From: Thermoflexus hugenholtzii JAD2
Lineage (GTDB): Bacteria > Chloroflexota > Dehalococcoidia > UBA2979
DNA: 64,000 bases
NCBI GenBank assembly: GCA_945903275.1
Contig: CAMDNW010000003.1
Span: 62,001 to 126,000, forward strand
Direction of reading: 5' to 3'
Shown one piece after another: positions 1-8,054 of the stretch. The position numbers and the translations under genes were made by a program. Under the pieces are notes generated by a model. The model searched no databases. It was not told the DNA's origin and was given only the letters and a program-made list of their open reading frames with translations. How positions within the stretch are numbered: position 1 is the stretch's first letter; every line of letters starts with the position of its first letter.

Positions 1-1
1 C

Positions 2-1168
2 GTCACCCCCGCCGCGGCCTTCCGCCCCGAAACTCGCGACGAGGTCGCCCGCCTGCTCGCTTCGTGCGATGCCGCCACCCTCGCTGTGACACCGCTCGGC
101 GCGCGCACCGCGACCGCCCTCGGTCGCCCCCTCACCGCCTACGACGTCGCCATCGACACCACTGCCCTCGCCCGCATCATCGAGTACGAACCTGCCGACC
201 TCACCATCACCGTCGAGGCCGGCATGACCCTCGCGACGCTCCAGCAGACCCTCGGCGCGAACAGCCAGTTCCTGCCCGCCGACCTCCCACCCTCGGACGC
301 CGCCACCGTCGGCGGTTTGCTAGCCACCGCGCGCCCCGGCGCATGGCGCAACCACCTCCCCAACCAGCGTGATCTCATCCTCGGCCTCACCGTCGCGAGC
401 CCCGAAGGCACCCTCGTCCACTCCGGCGGCAAGGTCGTGAAGAACGTCTCCGGCTACGACCTCCACCGCATGCACACCGGCGCGCTCGGCGCGCTCGGCA
501 TCATCGTGGAGGCCACCTTCAAACTCGCTCCCCGTCCGCCCGCCATTCGCTCGTGGGCCATCCAGTGCAACACGCTCACGCAGGCCGCTGACCTCGCCTT
601 CCGTCTCTGGAATCAGTCGCTCCCCCTGCGCGCACTTTCCTTACTCACCTCCGAGGCCTCCCGCGTTGCCTCCCTCACCCCCGCCCCACACGTCCTCCTC
701 GAATGTGGCGGCTACGAGGCCGTCCTCGTCCGCTGCGAAGAGATCGTCCGCCGTGAGACCGTGCTCGCTCGCGCTATCGGCGGCGAAGCCATCGGCAACC
801 AGCCATGGGACGCCCTCCGCCTCGCCGCCGGCGACCTCACCAAGACTGTCCTCCGCCTCGGCATCCCCTCATCACGTGTCGCCGAAACAATCGAGGCCGC
901 GGCGGCCGCAGGCTGTACCGCCTGGGGCCACCTCGCCGCCGGTAGCGTCCTCGCCCACGGCCTCCACATCGAAGAGCCCGCCATCGAGTCCCTCCGCGCC
1001 CTCGCCCAATCCCATGGCGGCTTCCTCCAGATCGAGTCCGCCCCCGCCCCCCTCCGCCGTACCATCGACCCCTTCGGTGCCGCAGAGCGTGACCTCGTCG
1101 CCTCCCTCAAACACCAATTCGACCCGCGCGGCACCCTCAACCGCGGCCGCTGGCAGGAACACGCATGA
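2..1168 (+). CDS. glcE: Glycolate oxidase FAD-binding subunit GlcE, 5' partial
   Basis: The frame is open from the first bases of the window, so the start codon lies upstream; 388 residues are visible. The product is the second FAD-domain subunit of the three-part glycolate/D-lactate dehydrogenase GlcDEF, which oxidises glycolate to glyoxylate at the membrane. The visible sequence is a PCMH-type FAD-binding domain: VEAGMTLATLQQTLG, ATVGGLLAT and the GYDLHRMHTGALGALGII stretch, where this family packs against the FAD. The C-terminal part is the shorter GlcE-type cap. GlcF follows after about 225 bases; GlcD should lie just upstream, outside the window. A GTG at 86 could be mistaken for the start, but the upstream codons (VTPAAAFRPETRDEVARLL) are typical of the domain's first strand and helix. 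Confidence 0.9.
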   Translation, partial: VTPAAAFRPETRDEVARLLASCDAATLAVTPLGARTATALGRPLTAYDVAIDTTALARIIEYEPADLTITVEAGMTLATLQQTLGANSQFLPADLPPSDAATVGGLLATARPGAWRNHLPNQRDLILGLTVASPEGTLVHSGGKVVKNVSGYDLHRMHTGALGALGIIVEATFKLAPRPPAIRSWAIQCNTLTQAADLAFRLWNQSLPLRALSLLTSEASRVASLTPAPHVLLECGGYEAVLVRCEEIVRRETVLARAIGGEAIGNQPWDALRLAAGDLTKTVLRLGIPSSRVAETIEAAAAAGCTAWGHLAAGSVLAHGLHIEEPAIESLRALAQSHGGFLQIESAPAPLRRTIDPFGAAERDLVASLKHQFDPRGTLNRGRWQEHA

Positions 1169-1398
1169 CCACAGCTACACACCCCTCAACCAACGCCTTC
1201 CCTCCCCTGTCCATCGATGCGGCCATAGCCCAGATTGATCGGCTCCCTGCTCGTCAGCGCGTGCAACGCGCTCCGAAGCAGGGGGGATGGGCTGCAACCA
1301 CCACCTCGCCCAGCAAAGACGCAACAGACCACCTCGCCACCCCTCACACCATCCGGTCGCGCACCCTCGCGCCCACCACCCAGCAGGAGGAGCGATGA
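1165..1398 (+). CDS. Possible small coupled ORF between glcE and glcF (77 codons)
   Basis: The ATG overlaps the glcE stop as ATGA, and the TGA stop overlaps the glcF start in the same way, so this frame exactly fills the gap between two subunit genes. The predicted peptide is rich in Thr, Pro, Ala and Gln, has no recognisable domain, and a mid-section repeats Thr/Ser. The double stop-start overlap is what translational coupling looks like, but both junctions may be chance in GC-rich DNA, and the glcF ribosome site lies inside this frame. I do not recognise a family. The ORF may be only a spacer. Confidence 0.25.
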   Translation: MTTATHPSTNAFPPLSIDAAIAQIDRLPARQRVQRAPKQGGWAATTTSPSKDATDHLATPHTIRSRTLAPTTQQEER

Positions 1399-2705
1399 CC
1401 ACCAGCCCCCTCAACTTCGTCGGCTTCACCGGCGAAGACACTCCCGCTCTCACCGATCTCCAGAACTGTATCCACTGTGGCTTCTGCCTCCCCTCCTGTC
1501 CCACTTACATCGCCACCGGCCAGGAACTCGAATCACCCCGAGGTCGCCTCCACCTCATCCGCAACGTGCTCGACCAGAAAGTCGCCCCCACCGACCGGCT
1601 CCTCGGCCACCTCGACCTCTGCCTGCAATGCCGCGCCTGTGAAACCGCCTGCCCTTCCGGCGTCCCCTACGGCCGCATCATGGAAGACGCCCGCGCCTCC
1701 ATCGTCGCGGGCGGCATCACCAAGCGCCCCGCGCAGTGGACGCTCCGCATGCTCCTGCTACGTCATGTCATCGCGAAGCCGAATATGGTCGTCGGCATCT
1801 TCTCCCTCGGCCGCCTCTACACCCGCTCCGGCCTCCAGCGCCTCGTTCGCGGCCCCCTCGGCCGCCTGCTCCCGAAGCGCCTCCGCTGGCTCGAGGCCCA
1901 GGCCCCCGTCCTCGCAACCCCGCCCTACCGCGACCGCGGCACTGTCGCCTCGCCGGCAGCGCCCCGCGCGCGCGTCGCGCTGCTCACCGGCTGCATGCAC
2001 GGCGACCTCTACCCTCAGACCCACCGCGCCACCGTCCGCGTCCTCGAGCGCATCGGCTGCGAGGTCGTCGCCCCCGCCGATCAGGCCTGCTGCGGCGCGC
2101 TCCACTCACACGCCGGTGACGCCGAGGCCGCCCGCGACCTCGCCCGCCGCAACATCGAGGCATTCGAGGCTGCGAAGGTTGATGCCATCATCGTGAACGC
2201 CGCTGGCTGCGGCGCGGCGATGAAGGAGTACGACCGCCTCCTTCGCCACGACCTCGTCTTCGCCAAGCGCGCGGAGCACTTCTCGCACAAGGTGAAGGAC
2301 GTCCTGGAGTTCATCGCCGAACAGCCCTTCACCGAAGGCCTCGGCACCCTCGACGTCGATGTCACGTTGCAGGACTCCTGCCACCTCGCCCACGCCCAGA
2401 AGATCCGCGAGGCGCCCCGCACGCTCCTCCGCGCCATCCCCGGCCTCCGCCTCCACGAGATGAAGACGCCCGACCGTTGCTGCGGTGCGGCCGGCCTCTA
2501 TTCGATGGTGCAGTCGGACATGTCGCGGCAGGTGCTCGCCCCGAAACTCGAGGACATCGCGCACACCGGTGCACAGGTCGTATGCACCTCCAACCTCGGC
2601 TGCACCATGCAGATCGAGGTCGGCCTGCGCCGTGCCGGTATGCCCGGCCGCGTCAGCCACGTCGTCGAACTGCTCGACGAGTCCTACACCGCGGCGGGCC
2701 GCTAG
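1395..2705 (+). CDS. glcF: Glycolate oxidase iron-sulfur subunit GlcF
   Basis: This 436-residue protein passes electrons from the GlcD/GlcE flavins to the quinone pool or another acceptor. The N-terminus carries two 4Fe-4S ferredoxin motifs (CIHCGFCLPSCP and CLQCRACETACPSGV). Two CCG (DUF224) cysteine-rich modules follow, seen as the pairs GCMHGDLYPQ/ACCGALHSHAG and DSCHLAHAQ/DRCCGAAGLYSM, ending in CTSNLGCTMQI. The ATG at 1395 is preferred over the in-frame codon at 1287 because AGGAGGAG lies directly upstream (1385-1392) and the sequence before it is low-complexity. The length and domain order are normal for GlcF. Confidence 0.93.
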   Translation: MTTSPLNFVGFTGEDTPALTDLQNCIHCGFCLPSCPTYIATGQELESPRGRLHLIRNVLDQKVAPTDRLLGHLDLCLQCRACETACPSGVPYGRIMEDARASIVAGGITKRPAQWTLRMLLLRHVIAKPNMVVGIFSLGRLYTRSGLQRLVRGPLGRLLPKRLRWLEAQAPVLATPPYRDRGTVASPAAPRARVALLTGCMHGDLYPQTHRATVRVLERIGCEVVAPADQACCGALHSHAGDAEAARDLARRNIEAFEAAKVDAIIVNAAGCGAAMKEYDRLLRHDLVFAKRAEHFSHKVKDVLEFIAEQPFTEGLGTLDVDVTLQDSCHLAHAQKIREAPRTLLRAIPGLRLHEMKTPDRCCGAAGLYSMVQSDMSRQVLAPKLEDIAHTGAQVVCTSNLGCTMQIEVGLRRAGMPGRVSHVVELLDESYTAAGR

Positions 2706-2708
2706 CGC

Positions 2709-2909
2709 ATGAGTCCGCGCAGTCTCCGCATGCTCTCGCTGCTCGGCGGCGCACTGCTCGTCGCGCTCGGCCTCGCCTGGTCGCTCCAGGGCGCGGGATT
2801 GCTCCTCGGCAGCGTCATGTCCGACCAGCGCGAATGGCTCGTCGCCGGCCTCGTCATCATCCTCATCGGCCTCCGCCTCATCCGCAGCGGCCTGAGCAGC
2901 ACCCCGTAA
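2709..2909 (+). CDS. Small two-helix membrane protein
   Basis: A 66-residue protein starts three bases after the glcF stop and is probably cotranscribed with it. Two hydrophobic segments are evident, at about residues 8-30 (LLGGALLVALGLAWSLQGAGLL) and 44-58 (LVAGLVIILIGLRLI), separated by a short polar turn SDQREW. No catalytic motif is visible and I do not recognise a named family. Its position after a membrane-associated dehydrogenase suggests an accessory or anchoring role, which is inference. It converges on the solute-binding protein gene, whose stop lies only a few bases away. Confidence 0.6.
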   Translation: MSPRSLRMLSLLGGALLVALGLAWSLQGAGLLLGSVMSDQREWLVAGLVIILIGLRLIRSGLSSTP

Positions 2910-2912
2910 CCC

Positions 2913-4532
2913 CTACCGCTTCGGCTCCACCCGCCACTCCGAGGCCAGCCACGCCGCATTAAACTCGAACGCATCGAACGCGTACCCGCGCAGCGTGCTC
3001 GCCACCGTCGCGTAGTCCGGCGGCGCGGACAGCGGGAACATCGCCGGCACCTCGTCGAACAGCACCCGCTGCGCCGCCCGCGCTCGCTCGCCTCGCCGCA
3101 CCGGGTCGATCTCCGCGAACGCCTTGCGCGCCTCCGCGTCATACTTCGGGCTGGAGAATCCCCACAGCGAGAAGTTCCCCGGTAACCCCCCCGACAGGTG
3201 CAGCCTCAGCCCGATATCCGGCGTTCGCATCTCGTCGAACTCGACCAGCGCTCCCTCAAAGTCCCCTGCGAGGAACAACACCTCCCAGTCCGCCGCCGGC
3301 AATAGCCGCACTCGAGGTACAAAGCCCGCCTCACGCAACTGCCGCTCGATCAGTTGCGCCATCGCGCGCGTCACTGGCCGGTTCGCCCCTTCGAGCGCAA
3401 ACGACAACTCGCGCTGGCCCGCGGCCTCGAGTAACTGCTTCGCCTCGCCGGGGTTGTGCTGATACAGCGGATGCTTGGCCAGTTCCGACTCGGGAATCGC
3501 ATCCGTGCGATGTGCCGGGCTGACCGGCCCGCTCAGCACTCCGCCCTCCAGCGCCGCGAGCGCCTTCCGGTCGAGCGCCAGCGAGACCGCTTGCCGCACT
3601 CGCGCGTCACGCATCGCCGGCACCGCCCGTGCCTGCGATCCGCCGCCCTTCTGCGGCGCGAGCGAGAATCCCAGCCCGCGCATCCGCCGCGAGGTGCGCC
3701 GCAACGCTGTCGCCGCGATGTCCGCCTGCGGTGTGCCTGATTCCTGTTCCGTGCTGCCCGCCGTGTGCAGTGCGACCTCTAACTCCCCGCGCGTCACCGC
3801 CGCCGCAGGATCGCGAGACGGCCCGCCGGCGAGCACCTGCACCCGCTCCAGCAGCGGCAACTCACTCCGGTGATACAGCGGGTTCGCTACCAGCGCCGTA
3901 CCCGCCTCCTCTCGTGCCACAGGCACGAACGGCCCGCTGCCCAGCAGTGCGCCAGTCACCGCGTACGTGGCCGTCGCCGCGCGCACCCCTCCGGTCTGCA
4001 CGTCCGCGAGGTAGTCGAACAGCAGGCTGAACGGCGCGCGCATCCGAAGCACCACCGTCTGCTGGTCGGGCGCCTCGACCCGATCGACGACCGACGCGAA
4101 CAGGTAGTCGCCGGTCTGCCCGCGCACCGCGAAGTCCCGCCGCACGCCTTCCGCCGTGAGCGCCGAGGCCAGCCCGTCTTTGTCCGCATGGAACCGCAGC
4201 CCGTCGCGCAACCGCACAGTGGCCGTCAGCCCGTCGTTCGTCACCTCAAACCCACGCGCCAGGTCGCCGTGTACCTTCCCCGTCCGCGGATCGAGCGCCA
4301 CAAGCCGCGAGTACACCGCGTCGCTCAAGCCCACCGGGTCGCCCGAGGCCGCTGTCATCCCGATCCGCACGCTCCCCTGCCGCCGCCCCGACGGCGCGGA
4401 CGGCGGCGGCGACAGCATCGACCGCGACCCATCGCCCCCGCACGCGGCCAACAGCGCACCCACCGCCATCCCGCCCCCGAGGCGGAGCGAGGCGCGGAGC
4501 AGAGCGCGGCGGCTGTGCGCGGTGATTGTCAT
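2913..4532 (-). CDS. Extracellular solute-binding lipoprotein, family 5 (peptide/nickel type)
   Basis: This is a 539-residue ABC-transporter binding protein of the SBP_bac_5 (oligopeptide/nickel) family. The N-terminus combines a twin-arginine-like stretch (SRRALLRASLRLGG) with a lipobox, ALLAAC, so the protein is probably exported and lipid-anchored. Family features follow: LDPRTGKVHGDLARGFEV, LTATVRLRDGLRFH, and a late segment RQAVSLALDRKALA typical of the second lobe. The start is taken at MTITAHSRR; the longer frame from 4571 adds a non-signal leader. No permease or ATPase gene is adjacent, so this is an orphan receptor that must use components encoded elsewhere. The substrate cannot be read from the sequence. 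Confidence 0.85.
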   Translation of the reverse strand: MTITAHSRRALLRASLRLGGGMAVGALLAACGGDGSRSMLSPPPSAPSGRRQGSVRIGMTAASGDPVGLSDAVYSRLVALDPRTGKVHGDLARGFEVTNDGLTATVRLRDGLRFHADKDGLASALTAEGVRRDFAVRGQTGDYLFASVVDRVEAPDQQTVVLRMRAPFSLLFDYLADVQTGGVRAATATYAVTGALLGSGPFVPVAREEAGTALVANPLYHRSELPLLERVQVLAGGPSRDPAAAVTRGELEVALHTAGSTEQESGTPQADIAATALRRTSRRMRGLGFSLAPQKGGGSQARAVPAMRDARVRQAVSLALDRKALAALEGGVLSGPVSPAHRTDAIPESELAKHPLYQHNPGEAKQLLEAAGQRELSFALEGANRPVTRAMAQLIERQLREAGFVPRVRLLPAADWEVLFLAGDFEGALVEFDEMRTPDIGLRLHLSGGLPGNFSLWGFSSPKYDAEARKAFAEIDPVRRGERARAAQRVLFDEVPAMFPLSAPPDYATVASTLRGYAFDAFEFNAAWLASEWRVEPKR

Positions 4533-4647
4533 AGTGCGGGTCTGTGTCTCATTCTGCAGGGCGGGCGTCATCGTAGCGGCGCCACTGCGGCCCTCGCCAC
4601 CACCGCCCGTGATGGCACATCCGCCCCCCGCCCTCTACCGTCGAGGC

Positions 4648-5187
4648 ATGCAAGAGATGCGCGAGCAACGCGACACCGATTCCGGCTCTGGCGATGGGCC
4701 GCCTGATCGGGCAAAGCCACGCAGCACCGTCCGTGTCCTCGGCAGCCTCGCCCTTATCGTGTTGATCGGCGGATTCATCTTCGTCCAGTGCCTGCGCGCC
4801 TGGGCCAGCAGCGCCCCGCCCCGCACACTGGATATACCCCGCTCGGAACTGACTGCCAACATCCCGAAGTTCTACGCGCTCCCGACCATGGGCGCCTTTG
4901 GCACCCAGACCCACGGCGTTTGGATCACCCTCCAGCCGGACGGCACGGCGCTCGCCTTCTCATCACGCAACCCCGGACAGCAATGTTATGTCGGCTTTCG
5001 CCCCGACCTCGCCGTAAAGGCCGGTGAGGGCCTCTACCGCGAGGCCTGCGCCGGTTCCACCTTCGCCCGCGACGGTCGCGCCCTCTCCGGCCCCACCCCT
5101 CGTGGCCTCGACCGCTACCCCACCCGAGGTACCCAGAACCGCATCATCGTCGACCTCGAACGCATCCAACCCGGCCCAGCGCGTTAG
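4648..5187 (+). CDS. Membrane-anchored Rieske-like protein lacking all cluster ligands
   Basis: The 179-residue protein has a short polar N-terminus, one membrane segment (about 28-48) and an outside domain with the shape of a Rieske domain. The stretch from VWITLQPDGTALAFSS to LSGPTPRGLDRY follows the Rieske pattern closely, including the Pro-loop-like GPTPRGLDRYP. The first ligand box reads RNPGQQC where RCPHxGC is expected, and the second reads REACAGSTF where RCPCHGSxF is expected. Both Cys and both His that bind the 2Fe-2S cluster are therefore replaced (N108, G110, E132, A135), while the two cysteines that form the structural disulfide (C113, C134) remain. It probably cannot hold a cluster. 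The role is unknown. Confidence 0.7.
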   Translation: MQEMREQRDTDSGSGDGPPDRAKPRSTVRVLGSLALIVLIGGFIFVQCLRAWASSAPPRTLDIPRSELTANIPKFYALPTMGAFGTQTHGVWITLQPDGTALAFSSRNPGQQCYVGFRPDLAVKAGEGLYREACAGSTFARDGRALSGPTPRGLDRYPTRGTQNRIIVDLERIQPGPAR

Positions 5188-5212
5188 CCTCGCTGCTACC
5201 GATCTGTTTCGG

Positions 5213-5251
5213 CTCCCCTCTCCCGCTTAGGGAGAGGAGTTGGGGGTGAGG
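5213..5251. repeat. Dispersed GC-rich palindromic repeat, copy A
   Basis: A pyrimidine-rich arm (CTCCCCTCTCCC), a short centre and a purine arm (GGGAGAGGAG) are followed by a G-rich tail (TTGGGGGTGAGG). The copy sits between the Rieske-like gene and sufT, whose stop codon it touches. It has the same layout as the copies at 7418, 12349, 53285 and 63007. It can fold as a hairpin and may act as a transcription terminator for the convergent genes. Confidence 0.7.
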
Positions 5252-5608
5252 TCACCAGATCCCCAGCGCCAGCTTCACCTCATCCGAGGCCATCGTCCGC
5301 GGATCCCACGGCGGATCCCACACGAGGTTCACCTCGACATCTTCGATGCCCTCCAACTGCGTCAGCAGGTGGTACGCCTGCCCCTGGATCATCGGGCCGA
5401 TCGGACAGCCCGGCGACGTCAGAGTCAGGTCGATCGACACCGTGCCGTAGTCATCCAGCGTCACGTTGTACACGAGTCCTAGGTCGACGATACCCATGTG
5501 CAGTTCCGGATCCTGCACCTGCTTGAGCACCTCCCAGAGCTGCTCAACCTTCACCGGTCCTTCTTGCTCGTCGGCCTCAACCGCTTGCGTCTCACCATCG
5601 GTAGTCAT
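5252..5608 (-). CDS. sufT: SufT-type Fe-S assembly factor (DUF59/MIP18 family)
   Basis: The 118-residue protein carries the MIP18/DUF59 fold found in SufT and PaaD. Diagnostic features are VQDPELHMGIVDLGLVYNV, the cysteine loop TSPGCPIGPMI and the C-terminal VWDPPWDPRTMASDE, which resembles the conserved WxPxWxxxxMS ending. SufT helps mature Fe-S proteins downstream of the SufBCD scaffold. It is the last gene of the suf operon and lies 4 bases after sufU. Its N-terminal extension is acidic and probably disordered. No other candidate family fits as well. Confidence 0.88.
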   Translation of the reverse strand: MTTDGETQAVEADEQEGPVKVEQLWEVLKQVQDPELHMGIVDLGLVYNVTLDDYGTVSIDLTLTSPGCPIGPMIQGQAYHLLTQLEGIEDVEVNLVWDPPWDPRTMASDEVKLALGIW

Positions 5609-5612
5609 TGAT

Positions 5613-6107
5613 CTACTCCTTCCCCTCGTCCGTCGTCACCGGCGCCGAGGCGTCCACGGTTCTGTCCTTCAGCGCCTGCTCCAGCGTCTTCCAACCCAGC
5701 GACGCGCACTTCACGCGCACCGGGAATTTCGCCACTCCGGCCAGTGCCTCAATGTCGCCCACTTCGTCTGGCGGCGCTTCGCCCGTGAGCATCATCGTCT
5801 GGAACGTGCCCACCGCCGCCAGCGCCTCGTCCGCCGTCCGCCCGTATACGAACGCCGCCATCATTGAGGTGGATGCCTGCGAAATCGAGCACCCCGTCCC
5901 CGTGAATGCAACATCTTCGATGCGCCCGTCGGCGCTCACGCGCGCCTCTACCGTCACCTGGTCGCCGCACAACGGGTTCGCCCCATCCGCTTTCCGGTTG
6001 GCGTCATCGAGGTGTCCTTTGTGCCGGGGCTTCCGGTAGTGATCCAGCAGAATGTCCCGGTAGAGGTCATCCAGCTGCGGCGTCGCGCGGCCCGTCGTCT
6101 CAGGCAT
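5613..6107 (-). CDS. sufU: Fe-S cluster assembly protein SufU
   Basis: The 164-residue protein is a zinc-dependent sulfur-transfer partner of SufS; it accepts the persulfide from the desulfurase and passes it to SufBCD. The three conserved cysteine boxes are visible: NPLCGDQV with its Asp, GCSISQASTSMM, and KCASLGWKTLEQAL near the C-terminus. The N-terminus LDDLYRDILLDHYRKPRHKG is the family signature. The gene overlaps the end of sufS by eight bases, which fits coupled translation. The length is normal for Gram-positive-type SufU and shorter than IscU fusions. Confidence 0.93.
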   Translation of the reverse strand: MPETTGRATPQLDDLYRDILLDHYRKPRHKGHLDDANRKADGANPLCGDQVTVEARVSADGRIEDVAFTGTGCSISQASTSMMAAFVYGRTADEALAAVGTFQTMMLTGEAPPDEVGDIEALAGVAKFPVRVKCASLGWKTLEQALKDRTVDASAPVTTDEGKE

Positions 6108-7383
6108 GCACGCCTCCGAAATAGCGCACGACTTCGCGCATCGCGTCGACCAGTGCGTCGATCTCCGCGCGCGTGTTGTAGATGTAGAACGAAGCCCGCG
6201 CCGTCGCCGGTATCTCCAGGCGGGCCATCACCGGCTGCGCACAGTGGTGCCCGGCCCGGATCGCCACGCCATACGAGTCCAGCACCTGCCCGATGTCGTG
6301 CGGATGTACGCCTTCGAGGCCGAACGAAACCACCCCGCCCCGGATGCTCCGGTCAATCGGCCCGTATAGCGTGACCCCGGGCACATCGACCATCCGGTCG
6401 AGCGCGTAATCCAGCAACTCGCGCTCGTGCGCGCGCACCGCCTCCATGCCCAGCGCTTCGAGGTACTCGATGGCTGTCCCGAACGCGATCGTGTCCGCAA
6501 TGTTTGGCGTCCCCGCCTCGAACTTGTGCGGCACATCGTTCCACGTTGAGTGTTGCATCGTCACCGACAAGATCATGTCGCCACCGCCCATGAACGGCGG
6601 CATCGCCTCCAGCAACTCCATACGCCCCCACAGCACGCCCACGCCGGTCGGCCCCAGCATTTTGTGCGCTGAGAACGCCAGGAAGTCCGCACCCATCGCA
6701 TACACGTCCGTCGGCAGGTGCGGTACGCCCTGCGCCCCATCCACCAGCACAATCGCGCCCTGCGCGTGCGCCAGAGCCGCCAACTCCGCCACCGGCACGA
6801 TCGTCCCGAGGGCATTCGACATCTGCGTGATCGCGAGCAACTTCGTCTTCGGCCCGATCAGCCGCTTCGCCGCCGCCATATCCAGCGTGCCGTCCTGCAG
6901 CATCGGGATGTACCGCAGCACCACTCCAACATCGTCTCGCAGCATCTGCCACGGCACGATGTTGGAGTGGTGCTCAATCTCTGAGATCACGATCTCATCC
7001 CCGGCTACGAGGTTCGCGCGCGCCCACGTGTGCGCCACCAGGTTGATCGATTCTGTCGTGTTGCGCGTCCAGATGATCTCGCACGGATCCTTGGCACCAA
7101 TGAACCGCGCGACGATCTCACGCGCCCCCTCGTACGCCGCCGTCGCCTCCTGCGAGAGGGTGTGGACCCCTCGGTGTACGTTCGCGTTGTAGTCGCGGTA
7201 GTACCGCGTCAACTCTGCGATCACTTGCACCGGCTTTTGCGATGTGGCCGCGTTATCAAGGTACACCAACGTCTTCCCGTTGACCTCGCGCTTCAAGATC
7301 GGGAAGTCCCGCCGGATCGCGTCAAGGTCGTACACCCGGTGCACATTGGCATCCGTGCCATAGTTGAAGGATTGCCTCATCAT
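6100..7383 (-). CDS. sufS: Cysteine desulfurase SufS
   Basis: The 427-residue protein is a group II PLP-dependent cysteine desulfurase that supplies sulfur for Fe-S assembly. Evidence includes LVYLDNAATSQKP near the N-terminus, DEIVISEIEHHSNIVPWQ, the PLP-lysine segment FLAFSAHKMLGPTGVG and the mobile cysteine in RAGHHCAQPVM near the C-terminus. The short loop before that cysteine is typical of SufS and distinguishes it from the NifS/IscS-type enzyme at 35.5 kb. It overlaps sufU and is separated from the Rieske gene by a palindromic repeat. The start MMRQSF is the most upstream in-frame ATG. Confidence 0.95.
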   Translation of the reverse strand: MMRQSFNYGTDANVHRVYDLDAIRRDFPILKREVNGKTLVYLDNAATSQKPVQVIAELTRYYRDYNANVHRGVHTLSQEATAAYEGAREIVARFIGAKDPCEIIWTRNTTESINLVAHTWARANLVAGDEIVISEIEHHSNIVPWQMLRDDVGVVLRYIPMLQDGTLDMAAAKRLIGPKTKLLAITQMSNALGTIVPVAELAALAHAQGAIVLVDGAQGVPHLPTDVYAMGADFLAFSAHKMLGPTGVGVLWGRMELLEAMPPFMGGGDMILSVTMQHSTWNDVPHKFEAGTPNIADTIAFGTAIEYLEALGMEAVRAHERELLDYALDRMVDVPGVTLYGPIDRSIRGGVVSFGLEGVHPHDIGQVLDSYGVAIRAGHHCAQPVMARLEIPATARASFYIYNTRAEIDALVDAMREVVRYFGGVHA

Positions 7384-7417
7384 CGCTTCACATCCTCAAG
7401 ACAGATGAGTCTCTGAT

Positions 7418-7456
7418 CTCCTCCCCCTTGAGGGGGAAGGGCTGGGGTGGGGGTGA
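7418..7456. repeat. Dispersed GC-rich palindromic repeat, copy B, inside the suf operon
   Basis: A near-perfect hairpin (CTCCCCCTTGAGGGGGAAGG) with the family tail GCTGGGGTGGGGGTGA lies between the Rieske ferredoxin gene and sufS. Because it sits within an operon, it could stop or slow transcription before sufS, or protect the upstream message from decay. This is the best-preserved stem of the five copies found. Confidence 0.75.
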
Positions 7457-7495
7457 TCGGCGCGACAGGGACGACCGGGAGATGCACGAAAGCCA

Positions 7496-7819
7496 TCACG
7501 GCAGCACCCCCGCCTCGCAGTCCACGTACACCGCGTCCCCATCCACCGTCACCGGATACGACCGCACGCTCTTCACGGCCGGCAGCGTTAGCACTTTCCC
7601 CGTCCGTGCATCGAAGGCCGCGCCATGCCTCGGGCACAACACCCGATCGCCGCGCAAACGGCCCTCACCCAACGGTCCGCCGTCATGCGTGCACACATTG
7701 TCGATCGCATGCAGCGTCCCGCCGATGTTGCTCAGCGCCAGCGACCGCCCGCCGCACTCCACAACACGCATCTCGCCTTCCGGCATATCCGGCGCCCCTG
7801 CCACCCGCTCCCCACTCAT
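7496..7819 (-). CDS. Rieske-type 2Fe-2S ferredoxin in the suf operon
   Basis: The 107-residue soluble protein has an intact Rieske domain: VCTHDGGPL supplies Cys and His, and CPRHGAAFD supplies the second Cys and His, spaced as in biphenyl-dioxygenase-type ferredoxins. It lacks the extra disulfide cysteines of bc1-type Rieske proteins, which fits a soluble electron carrier. A gene of this kind is common inside actinobacterial and Chloroflexota suf operons, where it probably delivers electrons for cluster assembly; that role is inferred from context. The ATG at 7819 (MSGERVAG) is preferred; a longer frame reaching 7864 adds an unlikely leader. Confidence 0.88.
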   Translation of the reverse strand: MSGERVAGAPDMPEGEMRVVECGGRSLALSNIGGTLHAIDNVCTHDGGPLGEGRLRGDRVLCPRHGAAFDARTGKVLTLPAVKSVRSYPVTVDGDAVYVDCEAGVLP

Positions 7820-8054
7820 TTCGCGATGCTCATCGCCCGCTGAGGCAAACCGATCACATCCCAACGGCGCGCAACCGTCCGCAAAGACACGGAACGGGCC
7901 GCCACGAGAAGGGTGAGCCTGCTAGTGAACCATGGTGCCGTCGACCCTTGCGCAGCGACTTCCGGAGACAGGGGGTAAGGGGGATAAGCGGCCGCTACAC
8001 CCTCGCCAACCAGCGTCGTTGAAACCACCTCGAACGGCCGGTCCCCGCGCACGA
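7820..8054. other. Intra-operon spacer between sufD and the Rieske gene
   Basis: This 235-base gap is large for an operon otherwise joined by overlaps. It can be read as an 80-codon minus-strand frame whose ATG overlaps the sufD stop and whose stop overlaps the Rieske start, but the peptide shows no domain. Part of it (near 7967-7986) is a G-run stretch reminiscent of the dispersed repeats. A decayed gene or a repeat insertion are both possible. Confidence 0.3.
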
